Part shown: positions 21,745-35,844 of the stretch, piece by piece
Layout: each line of letters begins with the position of its first letter
Position numbering within the stretch: position 1 is the stretch's first letter
From: Imbricaverruca yamaguchii
Lineage: Eukaryota; Arthropoda; Thecostraca; Neoverrucidae
Assembly: GCA_034440575.1 (NCBI GenBank)
Contig: JAOTOL010001435.1
Span: 582,001 to 646,000 of the forward strand
DNA: 64,000 nt
Direction: 5' to 3'
Translations under genes and position numbers: made by a program
The notes under the pieces: generated by a model
What the model saw: only the letters and a program-made list of their open reading frames with translations
What the model was told of the DNA's origin: nothing
Databases searched by the model: none

Positions 21745-24700
21745 CTGACACGGCTGGATGATCGGTTCAGATGGTATCGCCTGTCGGCCGGTGCAGCATC
21801 GTTCAGGAGAAAGGGACGAGCCGGTCACAAACACATGCAGGCTACGTACATTCGACGAGCCGGTCACAAACACATACTTGCTGCATACATCCGACGAGCC
21901 TGCCACAAACACATGCAGGCTACATACAACGGACGAGCCGGTCACGAACACATACAGGCTACATGCAACGGACGAGCCGGTCACAGACACATACAGGCTA
22001 CATGCAACGGACGAGCCGGTCACGAACACATACAGGCTACATAGAACTATAGCCTGCACGTCACTCACTTATTGATCGGGAAATCAGATTGTTTTCAAAC
22101 GGGTGTCTAATGATACAACAAATCATTTCAAAGGACTAACATAACCGCAAGCTCTCGAACAGCGTCCACAGACCGGAAGCAATTAATTTGACGGAACTGG
22201 CGTCCAGGAAACCTGGCATACAGACAGCGCATAAGTAATATAGACTCGAAAGTTAGCAGGGTTGTCCGAATTGACATGACCTCACCACGACTGACGAAGC
22301 TACCACGAGAAACGTGACTGTATAATTAGGACTGACATGCATTTCAATGAACCAGAACATACCTGAGTGGTTCACAAGCACTGGCCTGAACTTCTCACAA
22401 CTGACATGACCTCACGACAGACCCTGATTGTCGGTGAAGACTGATCTGACTTAGTCATCCGGACCGACTCCGGATTATGAGAACCGACCTAATTAGACCA
22501 AGACTGACCTGGCCAGGTCATCAGGATTGAACTGATCATGAACGGCCATTGACGTGACCTTCCGATCAGGACTGACCTGGTCTGTGGGTGGCGGAGGCCG
22601 GGCCGGCTGAGGAGGTCGGCTTGCCTTGAACACCTGGCCAGCCGAGGCTTCCCACACGGCCGCGGCTGAAGGAAGTTCTGAAGACACAGACACAGACACA
22701 GACAGTGACACTGCCGCCGGCCCACATGTGGCGCATAACGTGCCGCCCAAACACCATCAGCTAAGCAAGGCAGGGACGCTACCATAGAAGTTCAACAGTG
22801 CGTGACATTCATAAACGGAATAGGCAGGGGTATTTGTATTTGCAATTGTACGAATTCCGACCTGCATCGTCAAGGACATATGCTAACACTCACTCTCATG
22901 ACCGCTGATGTTGTTCGCGGGATCGCATTTTGCCTTTTTAACTAACATTCCAGCATATGTATCCTTCCCGTTCATCTGCTTTACTGATGCGGAACATCCA
23001 CGTCGCTTCGTTCGATCATAATAACCGCGCTTCTTGGACAACTGTACACGCATACATTACTTTCCTCCTTTCCAACTACAATTCATGAAACATAAAAATA
23101 TATACATGCACATACAACCGCACACAATACATCCAAACATTAAGCTCATTCTAATTTTAAACGTGCTATGGTCGGTAGCCTGTGGTGGTAGCCGCACCTG
23201 TGGTGGTAGCCGCCCCTGTGGTGGTAGCCGTACCTGTGGTGGTAGTTGTACCTGTGGTGGTAGCCGTACCTGTGGTGGTAGCCGCACGTATGGTGGTAGC
23301 CGTACCTGCGTCTGCAGAGCCGCACCTGCGTTTGTAGCTGCACCTGCGTCTGCACAGTACCTGCGTTGGTAGCTGTATCTGCGTCTGCAGAGCCGTACCT
23401 GCGTTGGTAGCTGCACCTGCGTCTGCAGAGCCGTACCTGTGTTGGTAGCTGCACCTGCGTCTGCAAAGTCGTACCTGCGTTGGTAGCTACATCTGAGTCT
23501 GCACAGTACCTGCGTTGGTAGCTGCACCTACGTTTGCAGAGCCGTACCTGCGTTGGTAGCTACATCTGAGTCTGCACAGTACTTGCGTTGGTAGCCGTAC
23601 CTGCGTCTGCAGAGCCGTACCTGCGTTGGTAGCTACATCTGAGTCTGCACAGTACCTGCATTGGTAGCTGCACCTATGTCGGAAGCCGGCTGTTGGCCGA
23701 CCAGTTGACTGTCGTCGGCAAGACTGGGCTGACTGACGGCGGCAGAGTCGTGCTCGCTCTCACTGAGTGGCAGACAGTTGTCGTCGCCCAGTCGCAGCTC
23801 TTCGGCCACTTGCGCCGCCCAGTCGGGGGTGCGCAGACGCACCTCCAGGTGGTGTCCCTGCACCTGGCCACCACAGCCGGCGACAGAGCGGTCAGATTGG
23901 CGGTAGGTCTGGCACCCCTGCACCTGGCCACCACAGCCGGCGACAGAGAGGTCAGACTGGTGGTAGGTCTGGCACCCCTGCACCTGGCCACCACAGCCGG
24001 CGACATAGCGGTCAGACTGGTGGTAGCTCGTCTGGCACGCCTGCACCTGGCTACCGCGGCTGGCGACAGAGCGGTCGGATTGGCGGTAGCTCGTCTGGCA
24101 CCCCTGCACCTGGCCACCACAGCCGGCGACAGAGAGGTCAGACTGGTGGTAGGTCTGGCACCCCTGCACCTGGCCACCACAGCCGGCGACAGAGCGGTCA
24201 GACTGGCGGTAGGTCTGGCACACCTGCACCTGGCCACCACAGCCGACGACAGAGCGGTCAGACTGGCGGTAGGTCTGGCACCCCTGCACCTGGCCACCGC
24301 GACTGGCGACAGAGAGGTCAGACTGGCGGTAGGTCCGGCACCCCCGCACCTGGCCACCACAGCTGGAGACAGAACGGTCAGACTGGCAGTAGGTCTTAGG
24401 GTGCCCTGTACTTGGACATCAAAGCCGGACACTTAGCGACCGAGCGGAAAAATGAACAAAACATGTGAACAACATAATGGTTTCGCCCATACAAATTCCT
24501 CGTGGGCTGATTTCTATGGGTCCTTCACAACCCTCACCTATCCAGTCAATACTTGTTCCATCCAAAAGGCTTTACTGTCGTCGCAATTGTGCCTGTCATT
24601 CTGGGATATCACGAGAAAAACGTATTACAACGTAAACCAAATGCCTGCATTTTTCTAACGGATTACTGCCGATAGGAACAAACTAAACTAAGAGTTATAT

Positions 24701-25328
24701 TAAGTGAATGGTGTTTGTCGCATGAAAAGGGACAATGAAAGAGCATGCTGTTCAAAGCTGATGCCAAGAACAAACAAAATTTTTGCGCAACCATACTTTT
24801 CACATGATGATCTTGAGATGCTATACTTACCACTCAAATTCAGCCACAAACAAAAATGTAATTTTGAACTTCTAGATAGCCAGTCTCCATCTCAAAAGGA
24901 CCCATCCTACACGTACCTGCAGTACTCGCTGTTGGGCCGCAGCCAGTGCGAATCCTCCTTCCTTGAACGTCACCCACACGGCCTCGTGCACGAACCGCAC
25001 CAGTATGACGTCACCGAATGACGTCAGTGTTGTCAGCAGGTCCGACATGAAGGAGGGAAGCTCGGACAGATTGTAGAGATCCTCTGACTCGGACTGTGGA
25101 CGAGAAAGGCGGCGTGGAGGCTACTGACGTACACCATTCGATCTGACACATTCCGACAGACCGATACACTCTTAGTCTGAACGGTAAGAACATACGGGCA
25201 TACGAAGTGAAAAGATCACAGTCACCACCTGGGCTATCAGCCTGCCTTCCGGATATCCACCAGAAATACCTACATATTGTCTTCCATGCTGATATATATT
25301 AATACACACACACACACATATATACATG

Positions 25329-25373
<45 letters not shown>

Positions 25374-28300
25374 TATGCCTACATAGCATATAGCTTGCGT
25401 GAGTTCGATAGCAGGAATGTACCTTAATAGGTTAGGTCGGGGTATTCACAATAGCAGCACGTGTCATAATCTTGCAGAAATATTTCCAGACCGCGCACAC
25501 ACTCATAATATAGAACAACGGTGGACAGAATACACCTCTTCGTTCGACTAACATAAAATAATATAGAGCCTCGCACCGCTTTTCCTCCGAAAGCGTTTAT
25601 GTTCACGTCAATGTCCGGCATGGACTTCCAGTTTTTATGAAATGCAGTGGATCCGTCATGGAAGTAAGGACGCACAACTAACGAGTATCTCTAAAAGCTC
25701 ATCAATGTCTATCATCACCCATCCATCATTTCAGAAGATAAAAAAATGATGTGGCATGAAACACCAAAAGTCGACAATAATTCTGAACCAAGTCATGACA
25801 AGCAGTCAGGTTCATTCTGACCTGACAGGCACTTCACGACATTGCCACTCACCATCCACTGATCATTTACCGATATAAATTGCATTACCTAAGATCAAAG
25901 TACACAGCAGCTTATCCACATGGCAGCCCACCAGACTGGCCCCAGCCCACACGATAGGTTGTCCGATGCTGGGATCGAACCCTCGACCTGGCCTCGACTG
26001 GCTCGGCCGGGCCACAGGGCCACATACCGTCAGGATGACGGAGGCGTCGGGAGGCCCCGCCTGCTGCACCAGTCGGTCGAACGTGTCCTGCCGCCGCTGT
26101 GGGTCGACCACACGTGCCTCGACCTCGAGCAGCGCTATCACGGGTCGGTGGTCGGACTGTTTCAGACCCGCACACCCGTAGTGCACCACGCGACCCGGCG
26201 TCCAATCGGGGTCATCTGCGGATAGGTCAAGGCCGGGTCATATACCTAATCCGGGGTGGTTGGTTATTTGGGCTTAAGGGCGTATCGACTGCTTCGGTCA
26301 TACAGCGCCCAAGATCTAATCCGGGCTGTCTGCGGCCAGGTCAGGGTCGCTTATCTAGTCCGGGTCGTCTGCGGCCAGGTCAGGGTCAGGTCACATATCC
26401 AGTCCTGGTCATCTGCGGTCAGGTTAGGGTGGGGTCACATAGATCTCGCCCAGGTCGTCTGGGGCCGGATCATGGGTAGGTCACACATATTTAGTCCAGA
26501 CCATCTGCGACGGCGTCAGGGTCAGACGGCACAGACCGGACCGGCAGTTCATGCCGCGATCGTGAAGAGACAACGGTAATGTCACTATGACCTGGCAAGC
26601 GTCGCGGCTGGAATCCGGCAGGAACACCCATGGCTCATAGTTCCACCTATTTCTAGGACATGGCATGCTTAACCATGAAACAGCCATTCAATAGCGGGCC
26701 CGCAGCTCTCTTCGGGTCAGCCGAGCCTGGTAAACGCTCGCTGCCCCAATGCGGATCACAGAAGGTGGCATGCAAGCCTTGAAGTCAGCAGCAGGTGTGC
26801 ACGAGACAGGCCGCTGGCGACCGTCAACACGCACTGACCGGCATTCCTGATGAACCGGCGTTTCCACAGCAGGACGCGGTCGGTCCAGGCTGGGCAGCGG
26901 CACTTCTCGCTCGTGTCGTAGTCGTCAGAGAACAGGTCGTACTTGTAGGTGGGCGCGAACTGCAGCTCGGCCTCCAGGAAGTTGGGGAAACACCTGCCTT
27001 CTGCCTGCTGAACCTGCACATCAGCATGCAAGTCGTGAGGCGCAGACAAGCACACGCCGGTCACACCACCCGCAACCAGCACATTCATTACTTTCTGGTG
27101 ACCCAACGCAAGTCGACCACTCACGACGACAGAACATCTAGCGGACAGATAAGACGGCATTTTGCAGTCTGCTTCAAACAGACCTCAGCTGCCAACGACA
27201 CACGCGTACACGGACGTCAGGTGCCAACGACACACACACACACGGACGTCAGGTGCCAACGACACACATACACGGACTCCAGGTGCCAACGACACACACA
27301 CACGGACGTCAGGTGCCAACGACACACACACACGGACGTTAGGTGCCAACGACACACATACACGGACGTCAGGTGCCAACGACACACGTACACGGACGTC
27401 AGGTACCAACGACACACGTACACGGACGCACACATGCGCACACAGGAGGCCATGACTCACGGAGACAGCATCAACACCTTGTGACCCCTGCTGAACGCCG
27501 ACCGAGCTCTGCTGTCGCGACAAAACTTACATCAGCGCATAATAATTAACAGCAGCGGCTGGCGGTCAGAAGACCAGTCCTGACCAGTCCTGGGCTGGTA
27601 AGACGTGTGTGAGGAGCAGAGGAGCAGGGGTGACCGACCTTCAGCTGGTCCACCTCCATCAAGGTGGCCCAGTCCTGACCAGTCCTGGGCAGGTGAGATG
27701 TGTGTGAGGAGCGGAGAAACGAGGGTGAACGACCTTCAGTTGGTCCACCTCCAGCAAGGTGGCCCAGTCCTGACCAGCCATGTACAGGTGATACGTGTGA
27801 GAGGAGCGGAGGAGCAGGGGTGACCGACCTTCAGCTGGTCCGCCTCCATCAAGGTGGCCCAGTCCTGATTTGCGATCAGCTCCATCACTTGGTCGCGCCG
27901 CAGGTCGATGCGATAGTTGAAGTCGCCGCACCAAAACACCAGGTCGTGAGAGAACACGGTGCGGTTCTGACGGCAGGCACGACACCCACAGCAGAAAGTT
28001 AGCCACCTCGGCGGCATCGTCAGCTAGCGTGTGCTCCAATGTGGAGGGCATTGTCCCCAGATCAACCTGACAGACGTGGGCAACGATTCTCTAATTTATA
28101 TCTGGCAAGAATCTAATACAATGAATGATGATTTTGCATAATGCCGAATTCAGACCACGCCAGGCTATGCAATATAAATATGGAAGGGGTGATATGAAGA
28201 CACTTCTGTGATCAAGCTGTTGGTGTGATTCAGTGATAGCGGACTTACACTGCGGAACAGATGTAACAAGTACCAGGCGTTGCAGTCACCAGAAATTACA

Positions 28301-31300
28301 GAAAACGGCTCCGAAATGTCTTAATTCGCCCATCGTACGACGATACGTCCAACATTTATCAAATTTTATCGGAATTTCCGAGAATATCTCGACAATCCCA
28401 TCGGCACCCACGGCCCCAGATTCCATGTTCACCCCCAAAGCTCGGTTTGAGCGAACTTAGGAATCGGTGCCGTTTGTAACGATTTGGTTATCAAACCCAA
28501 ATCGACGCCGTTTGACCTGCTTTTATTTCCCTAACATATGTACCATTGTGCAGTACAGTGTCCCATGCGGAATGTCCACATGCGCAGTGTCCCAAGAACG
28601 CGAATAATGAAGACACATGAAGGTTGCGAAAATGGTGTTTCCGAACACAGCCGACGTGCACTGTGACAGCAAAGAATGGCTTTCAATAGGTGTTCGACTG
28701 TACGTCCATGTAAATGATGCTCTACAGGTGGAAAGAAAGCGATAATTGTACATCTTGTTGTGATGTTAGCATGGTTGAATATGGTCAGATTGCATCGTTG
28801 CTATGTTTGACGGCGTTCAGTGCGTATTGTAAGTAACCACCAGATGCTCTGACGTACAATTAGGCCGCTTCACGGAAATACGCTACACTACGGCGACCAT
28901 AAAATATTCGACCCTTGCTAAGGAAGCTACAAGAGCTGCATTGGAAAGCTACAAATGTGCAAGTTGGAATAACAAGCTCTCATCATCTGACGTTTATTTC
29001 GTTGTTCTATTGTGCCCTGTTTATTACAGTGCGGTAATGCGCAGTAATGAGCATTAGGCAGCGAGTGCCCAAAACGTGAACAAGGAAACCACATGAAGCT
29101 TATGAAAATGTTCAAGTTTTCCAGGACACGCTATGCCTACCGTGCACAAAAACGCGTGTGTTTACATTACGATAGGGATTCGACCGTACGTGCATGTAAA
29201 TGATACCTACAGGTGGAATGAAGGCATACTTATACTTCTTGTTGTGAGGCCAGCATGCTCAGATGCTTCCATTACCAGACCACCAGATGTTCCGAAGTAA
29301 AATTATGTCATCACACGTAGATAAACCTATGGATGACCTATCAATATTTTCTTATCCGAAGGCGCAACTTCGGGCGTACCTCTCTCTCCCTTAGGGAAGT
29401 GAGTATTATGGGACAGGTCACAAATTGTTCAATCGAGATGGTTCTTCCGCTTCACATCAGATATAAAGTTTTCTGTCATTTATAACCCCAGTTAACTCGC
29501 TTTTACATATGACAAAACGAGGATCGTAGCACGGCATGATGTCACAGTTGCGTCGACCCCTTCACGTTCAATTGTCTTAACGACTGACCTTTGTATAAAT
29601 GCCATTGTTTGACTGACGATGATATGGGCGCTGCATGACCGGCGCAGGCGATGCGCCCATAAACTCCAATAACGAACCTATCAGTAATGGGTGGCCTTGA
29701 ACTTTGTGAGATGTATTAAGGCAAACAATACAACTTACATCAATAAGTTTTAAATGTTTTGTTTGTTTGCTAAGCAAACGTTTTATTTGACATCTGTATT
29801 GCATTGTTCGATCACTGTAATTTTCCAATGGGAGACAACTCGAAATACGTCAGTTTGGAAAATCGGAAAACCATGGAGCACGGACGCTTATATGGGGCAT
29901 TTAGCAGCAAAAGGCACTTTAATTTTGTATACGGTTGCCATATCATGCTCGTCTGCATTTCTGCCATCACGTTTATCAATTTCAATGTGCTAGGGGACAC
30001 AGATCACGAGCTCACGAGGTCAACGCGTTGATATTTTATCACGGATATGTCTTCATTAATCTTTTTTTTAAATCAAAGATGCATGCTACGTAACACTTCC
30101 TTTTCATCATCGATGAGATACCTATCGCAAAAGACACCCTTTCTGTGTGACCTCAAAATACTGCCGGAGACTATAACTCCCAAACCGTCAGTCGCATCGG
30201 GCTAAAACTTGTTCAGGTGTGTTCAGAGCAACCAGTTCAGAGCAGAATTGGAAAATATTTGGTCGATCTGTTGTGGAACGCACCACTTACTGTATGACTG
30301 TTCCCTCCATATTACCGTCGCAGCATATACCTTACCATGGGGAAGCAGATCTTCTTGGATATCTCGGCGTAATCAGCGTTCCGTTCGGCCACCTCCTTCT
30401 GACCGGCGGTGAAGTGGGAGCAGATGAAGCACAATGACGAGTTGTACACCACCATGCGGATGGCGGTGCCTCCCTTGTTGCCTGCAACCGACATCAGCAC
30501 ACACACAGATGACGACAGAGATACTTGAAAGTGAGCCGTCATTTTGACGCATGACCTGCAGGCACCGCAGTCCACCTATTAGTGGCACGTGCGTTAGTCG
30601 CTCGTGAAGGTAACGTACCACTGAGCGACAACCACACAGCAAACAAACGACCGCCGAGATACCTCGCTGACACGCGACCTGCCCACGACCGTGACTTCCA
30701 TTTGTCTGAATAATCAGAGTCCTCCTAATCGAGTTGTGATCTCCAACATGGCCAATACGTTCCCCGGCTGACCCACGACCTCTCCGACTGTCCCGCGATC
30801 CGTCTGACTGCCAGGGTCAGGTCTACTGACCCGTGACCTGCTCGACTAGCCCGTGACCTGCTCAACTGTCCGTGACTTCAACTTTCCCACTGGTTCGGGA
30901 CCTGTCGTGGTGCTCGTCACCTGCCTACTGACCCGTGGCGCCGCCAAGACCCGTCTTGACCGTGTCGGTGGCCACGTCGCGGATATGTGGGGCCAGCTCT
31001 GGCCGCGCAAACACCAGCAGCGCCGTGCCCACCAGCTGGACGGACGCCACCGGCACGTACTGGTGGTCGCGCGAGATCACCTTCTGCAGCTCGTCACCCC
31101 ACAGTCGAGCGTTCTCAGAGCTGTCGGCAAGGCATGCCATCAGTGCTGGAAATATGGACCTTTTTGGAACTTTGTCCATCTACAGAATTATACACTCCTT
31201 ACATTGCGAGACACCATGAAGTGCCGTACTTAACCAGCAATCCCAACTAGCTGTGTCATAATTGAACTGCATTATGGACTGCAATGAAGCAGATGAAGCA

Positions 31301-34300
31301 GCATGCTCCAAGGACCTACAACATATGGTTACCTATAGCTGATGAGATCCACTTCTAGTTCTGGTGCTCTCAATCTTGTGCCATTGCCTGAGCAACTTGA
31401 TAACATAATTGAGGGTAATGCACATTTGTCATGTCAGGTAAACATAATAGCTGCAGTAACATCCCAAGAGGATGCAGGAGTGAAACAGAAAATGAGACGG
31501 AGGCAAGACTGGAATAATGCCAGCTTGCTAGCATGCACAGCAGACAACAACAGATGCTAAAGTCTGGATCATTTTGCAGTTTGCATACAACATTAATACA
31601 AATGTGTGGCTTCATGTAATAGTGCTGGTGGTGTGTAATTGTCTGGCACATGCGAATAAATAAGCAGCTATGCATTTATGCACACATTCCTCATTTGGGA
31701 AAATACTGGGACCAGTATGATGAATCGGAGTTTAGGGGCGCATCGACAACCAGCGTCATTTTGCGCCCATAACTGTATTATAAACGATCTACGATGCTGC
31801 TATAGCAGCCAGTTATTAATACTCACGGGCAAGGGTATATCACCTCTGGCTATTGGCTATTGGTTTTACGACACATCGACCGTTGAGTCATGTAGCGTTG
31901 CCAATCTCTCACGCCGATTGGTCGCGGGCGAAGAGTAGCGACAGGTGAGACTCGAACTCACAACCTTTCGATTGTGAGACGAGCAACCTACCCCTAAGCT
32001 ACTCATCCCCGGGATATCACCTCAAAGCGTGCTTGTCGAAGGAAGGTAAAAACATTCCCAGACGCCACAACCACAAGGTTGTTACCTATTAGCGTACGTA
32101 AAGAACAATTGGCGTTCAGCCGTCCTAAAATTTGGCCCAGTGGAGGTTCCAACAGTACACAACCTACTGAAACATGATACACGGCAAGCGGGTCAGAATA
32201 ACGTCGGCACAAAGGCCGATCATCACCGGTCAACATGTAGCTGTGTGTCGGGAAGGTATGACATATCCTCCATTGGCAGAGTATTACTTTTCCCGTCCTT
32301 CGGTTCGGTGTGAGGATCGCCACTGTCCTAGTGTCGGCTTTAACACCCTCAACTTGCTGCACTTCGAGTTCCAGGCTCATTGCCATTCTGACCGTATACT
32401 TGACAATATAGTAGGATATCTCCACTGAGTCTGAGTGAGCTGTAGATGAACCTCAAGGCCGTGCTGATAGAGTGTTTGGCAGTATGTTAGCGGATTCATC
32501 TCCAGCGAGTTAGATATGGTTGTGAACCCAGCAGAACACGATATTTCTGTCGATGTCACGTACGGATCTAACGACTATGATAATCCTTCGGGCAAGTCTG
32601 CTATCCTGGTTGTAGGCTTTCATTGCTAGGAGACTGCTCATGGAGTTTGTGAATATCACGTGCTTTGTGAACTAGTCCTGTATAAAATGGAGAATGGCAT
32701 ATATTGTAGACTTGTAGAATGGCATACATTACGACAGTAAAAATCCATGTGTGTATCGGGAAACCAAGAGATCGAACACCATGAAGACTGATGTAAGCAT
32801 CCAAAACCATAGACGGACCTGGAACAATCTGTGCAAATCCGTGAGAAGTCGTGATATTCATGTATTCTGCATAATGCTAATGAGCAGAGTTCTTACGGGT
32901 TTACATGTCCTTTCTTTGAACAGGACAAAGCCGTGCAAATTTATACCTGGACAACCTGCAAAGGGGGAGTGCTCGGCGTAATAGCGCGTGCCACACAACC
33001 AGGTCTGATATTACAATCATGAAGGATCGATGTCATACGAATGGAAAATAGTAATATATGCTGATTATGGGCTTGACGACGCGGCCTTGATGTTCCAGAA
33101 AATATCCACTGATAGGCTGCGTGCTTTCGATTTTGGGCGATAATGAATGTCTATCTCGTTCTCTAATAATTTACGCGCAGCGCAAGAGGTAGCTCGTTTA
33201 CCTCTGTCATTATACTGCCAGCCGGTGAAGTGCTAAAGGCTCCAGTAGCAGTGCGAAGAGCTGCATTGTGGATCATATCAAGACGACGCTTGGCTATGGC
33301 CATGCTCCGTCATAAATAATACAGCCATAGTCAATTCAAGAACGCACGAGAGATCGGTACATAGCAGCACGACTATCTGCGCCATGCGAACATCTGCAGA
33401 CAGTTCTCATCACTTGCAGCATCTTTATGCGCATTTTTTTTGCGCAAGGTCGTTGATGTGAGTGCTGTATGTCAATCGGCGGTCAATCCACACACCTAGA
33501 AACTTGGCAGCTGGTTTGAAAGGAAGGTGGTTTCCGTTCATCATGATCATCGGATGGATGCAAGAGCGTTTGTGACAGAAGTAAACAAACAGTAAAGCTT
33601 TTCGATCTGGACGTAGCGAAGCCTGTTCTGTCACACCAATCCTGCACCCTCCAAACAGCCAGCTGAAGCTCTCTACCGTGAGCGCAGTGCGCGAAAAACA
33701 CCACACGGCAAAATAATCCACGACTAGGGCTTGTCCTACCACAGTTGGCAATGAGGAAACCACATCATTGATGGAAATAGCAATCAGTGCGACACTCAGT
33801 ACCCTTCCCTGCGGGACTCAGTAAACTTGTTGAAATGTATCTGAGGAAACCTCCTACCCTAACACGGAAAGTTACGGCAGCTAAAACATTGCCAAGAAAA
33901 CCCCACAGAGCCTCTAATACCCATGCGGTATAGCTTCATGAGAATACCGTGTCACCATGCAGTATAAAAAGTTCCGTGAATATCGAAAAATATCACAGCT
34001 GTATGGCGTTGCTTCCTAAAACTCGAGAGCACAACAGGGTTGAGTGTTAAAACGCGATTAAGAGTGCTGCGATGCTTTCGGAAACCACTTTGCATTATAG
34101 TGATGAGTATGTTATATTTTAATAACCACATTAGTTGGACATTCACCATTTGTCAAACAACTTACATAACGAACAAATGAGCGAAATGGGGAGATTATGC
34201 AGTGGGTCCTTACCAGTTTTATTTCGCTTGCGCATAGACACTACGTTTGCCTTCACCCACGAAATTCATGCCTTTCGCCCTGAATTTCGTTTCGCCTCGG

Positions 34301-35783
34301 TGACAGTACGCTTAGCGAATGTCCGTGTTTTGCGGAAATATATTAAATCTGAGTGCAATTTGCCATTAAGATCGCACGAAGGTCGCATCACCAGTGAATA
34401 CTGTATTATATGATGCAGCATCTGGAGGCGTTCCCAAGCTTTGTGGGATGAAACACTTGTAATGTATAATATCTCTAAACATAAACTGCTCCTTAAATGA
34501 AGAAAAACAAGACTATTTATTCCTCAATACGATGTGTGCACCCATGCTTACCAGACATGCACTACGTGATTGCATGAACTCAATAATTATGCACTTCAAA
34601 AGCAAGAATAGGACGTGAAAATCCAACAATGGATGTCACTCCTACAGCTAGTCACCCCACAGGCAGCCGTTCTCAAGCTTTCTCGGGTGCTACGTCCACT
34701 GTAAGGCGCTCCAAAACCGCCGGTGAGAGGTGGGGGTGTCAACCGTCTCACTCTGCGCCACTCCCTCACAATACGCTCATAGAGCTAAGCAGGGAAGGGA
34801 TCACTTTATTAACCCATCTCAGCGTTAACATGAAACGGACATTGCCTTTAGCAGGGATGATGGGTGCATTCAGGGTGCATTCATCGTGGCCTGGTCTGAG
34901 CGCAGGAACAGTCTCACACAATCTCACAAAGCGACTTGACCTAGTGCATGACTATCATAGCAACAGATATGACCGGCCACACAACCTACACCACATCACA
35001 TGGACAGTCATACACCCCATCCAGCCACACAGCGCCGAGACGCCCACCTGGCTGCCACGATGTTGCTGGCGTTCAGGTCAACGATCTCCTCGAAGCCGAC
35101 GGCGAAAATGTCGACAGGCGGCTCCTGATGGTCATCGGCGTCTACCAACTCTGCGAGACGGCAGCACAGTCAGTGGCGTGGCTGGGCGGCAGTCAGCGGG
35201 AGGTACAGGTATTGGAGGAGCGGGACACCTCCCAGCCACAGACGGCGGCACAGTCAGTGGGCGTTGATGGGCGGAAGTCAGCGGCAGGTACAGGTATTGG
35301 AGGAGCGGGACACCTCCCAGCCACAGACGGCGGAACAGTCAGCGGCAGGTACAGGTATTGGAGGAGCCGGACATCCCCCAGCATCGGAGGATGGCATTGT
35401 CAGTGGAACATCTCCAAGTGCAGTGGAAACAGAGTCTCGACACTTTTCCATGACATTCCGCAACATTGCGCCCTCCTCAATCGCCAAATTGCGCACAGAT
35501 TCCCAACACCTGATGAACCAAAACGGTTTCGGATATACTATATTTATGCAAGCACTCACTCTTCTGGCTTTTCCTGGCTTTCAACATCAGTCCAAAATTA
35601 CAATGATTTTGGCAGTAACATACTTGAATGATCTAAGTCCACCTTGGCACACAAATAGCATCGGAACTATGCACTGCGGTAGTGTAGGTAGAGTAGAAAG
35701 GCCTCCGGACAGTCTGACGCGCAGCGAGATATCCTCGTCGATACCTGATCTTCTAGGCTACCTTTTAGCAAGGACAAGTCAAG

Positions 35784-35844
<61 letters not shown>

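Noticed and set aside
21840..24390. A CRISPR-like array, because repeats are regularly spaced.
   Set aside because: Units are contiguous with no unique spacers, there are no cas genes, and the host is a eukaryote.
23633..24436. Frames of over 230 codons on both strands.
   Set aside because: Mostly the 60-bp minisatellite next to synaptojanin exon 20; only the last 202 bases on the minus strand are supported as exon.
35193..35559. Minus-strand frames with a [15 protein letters not shown] repeat next to synaptojanin exon 13.
   Set aside because: They are translations of the intronic repeat; exon 13 lies in a different frame and is fixed by the motif DIFAVGFEE and the phases.
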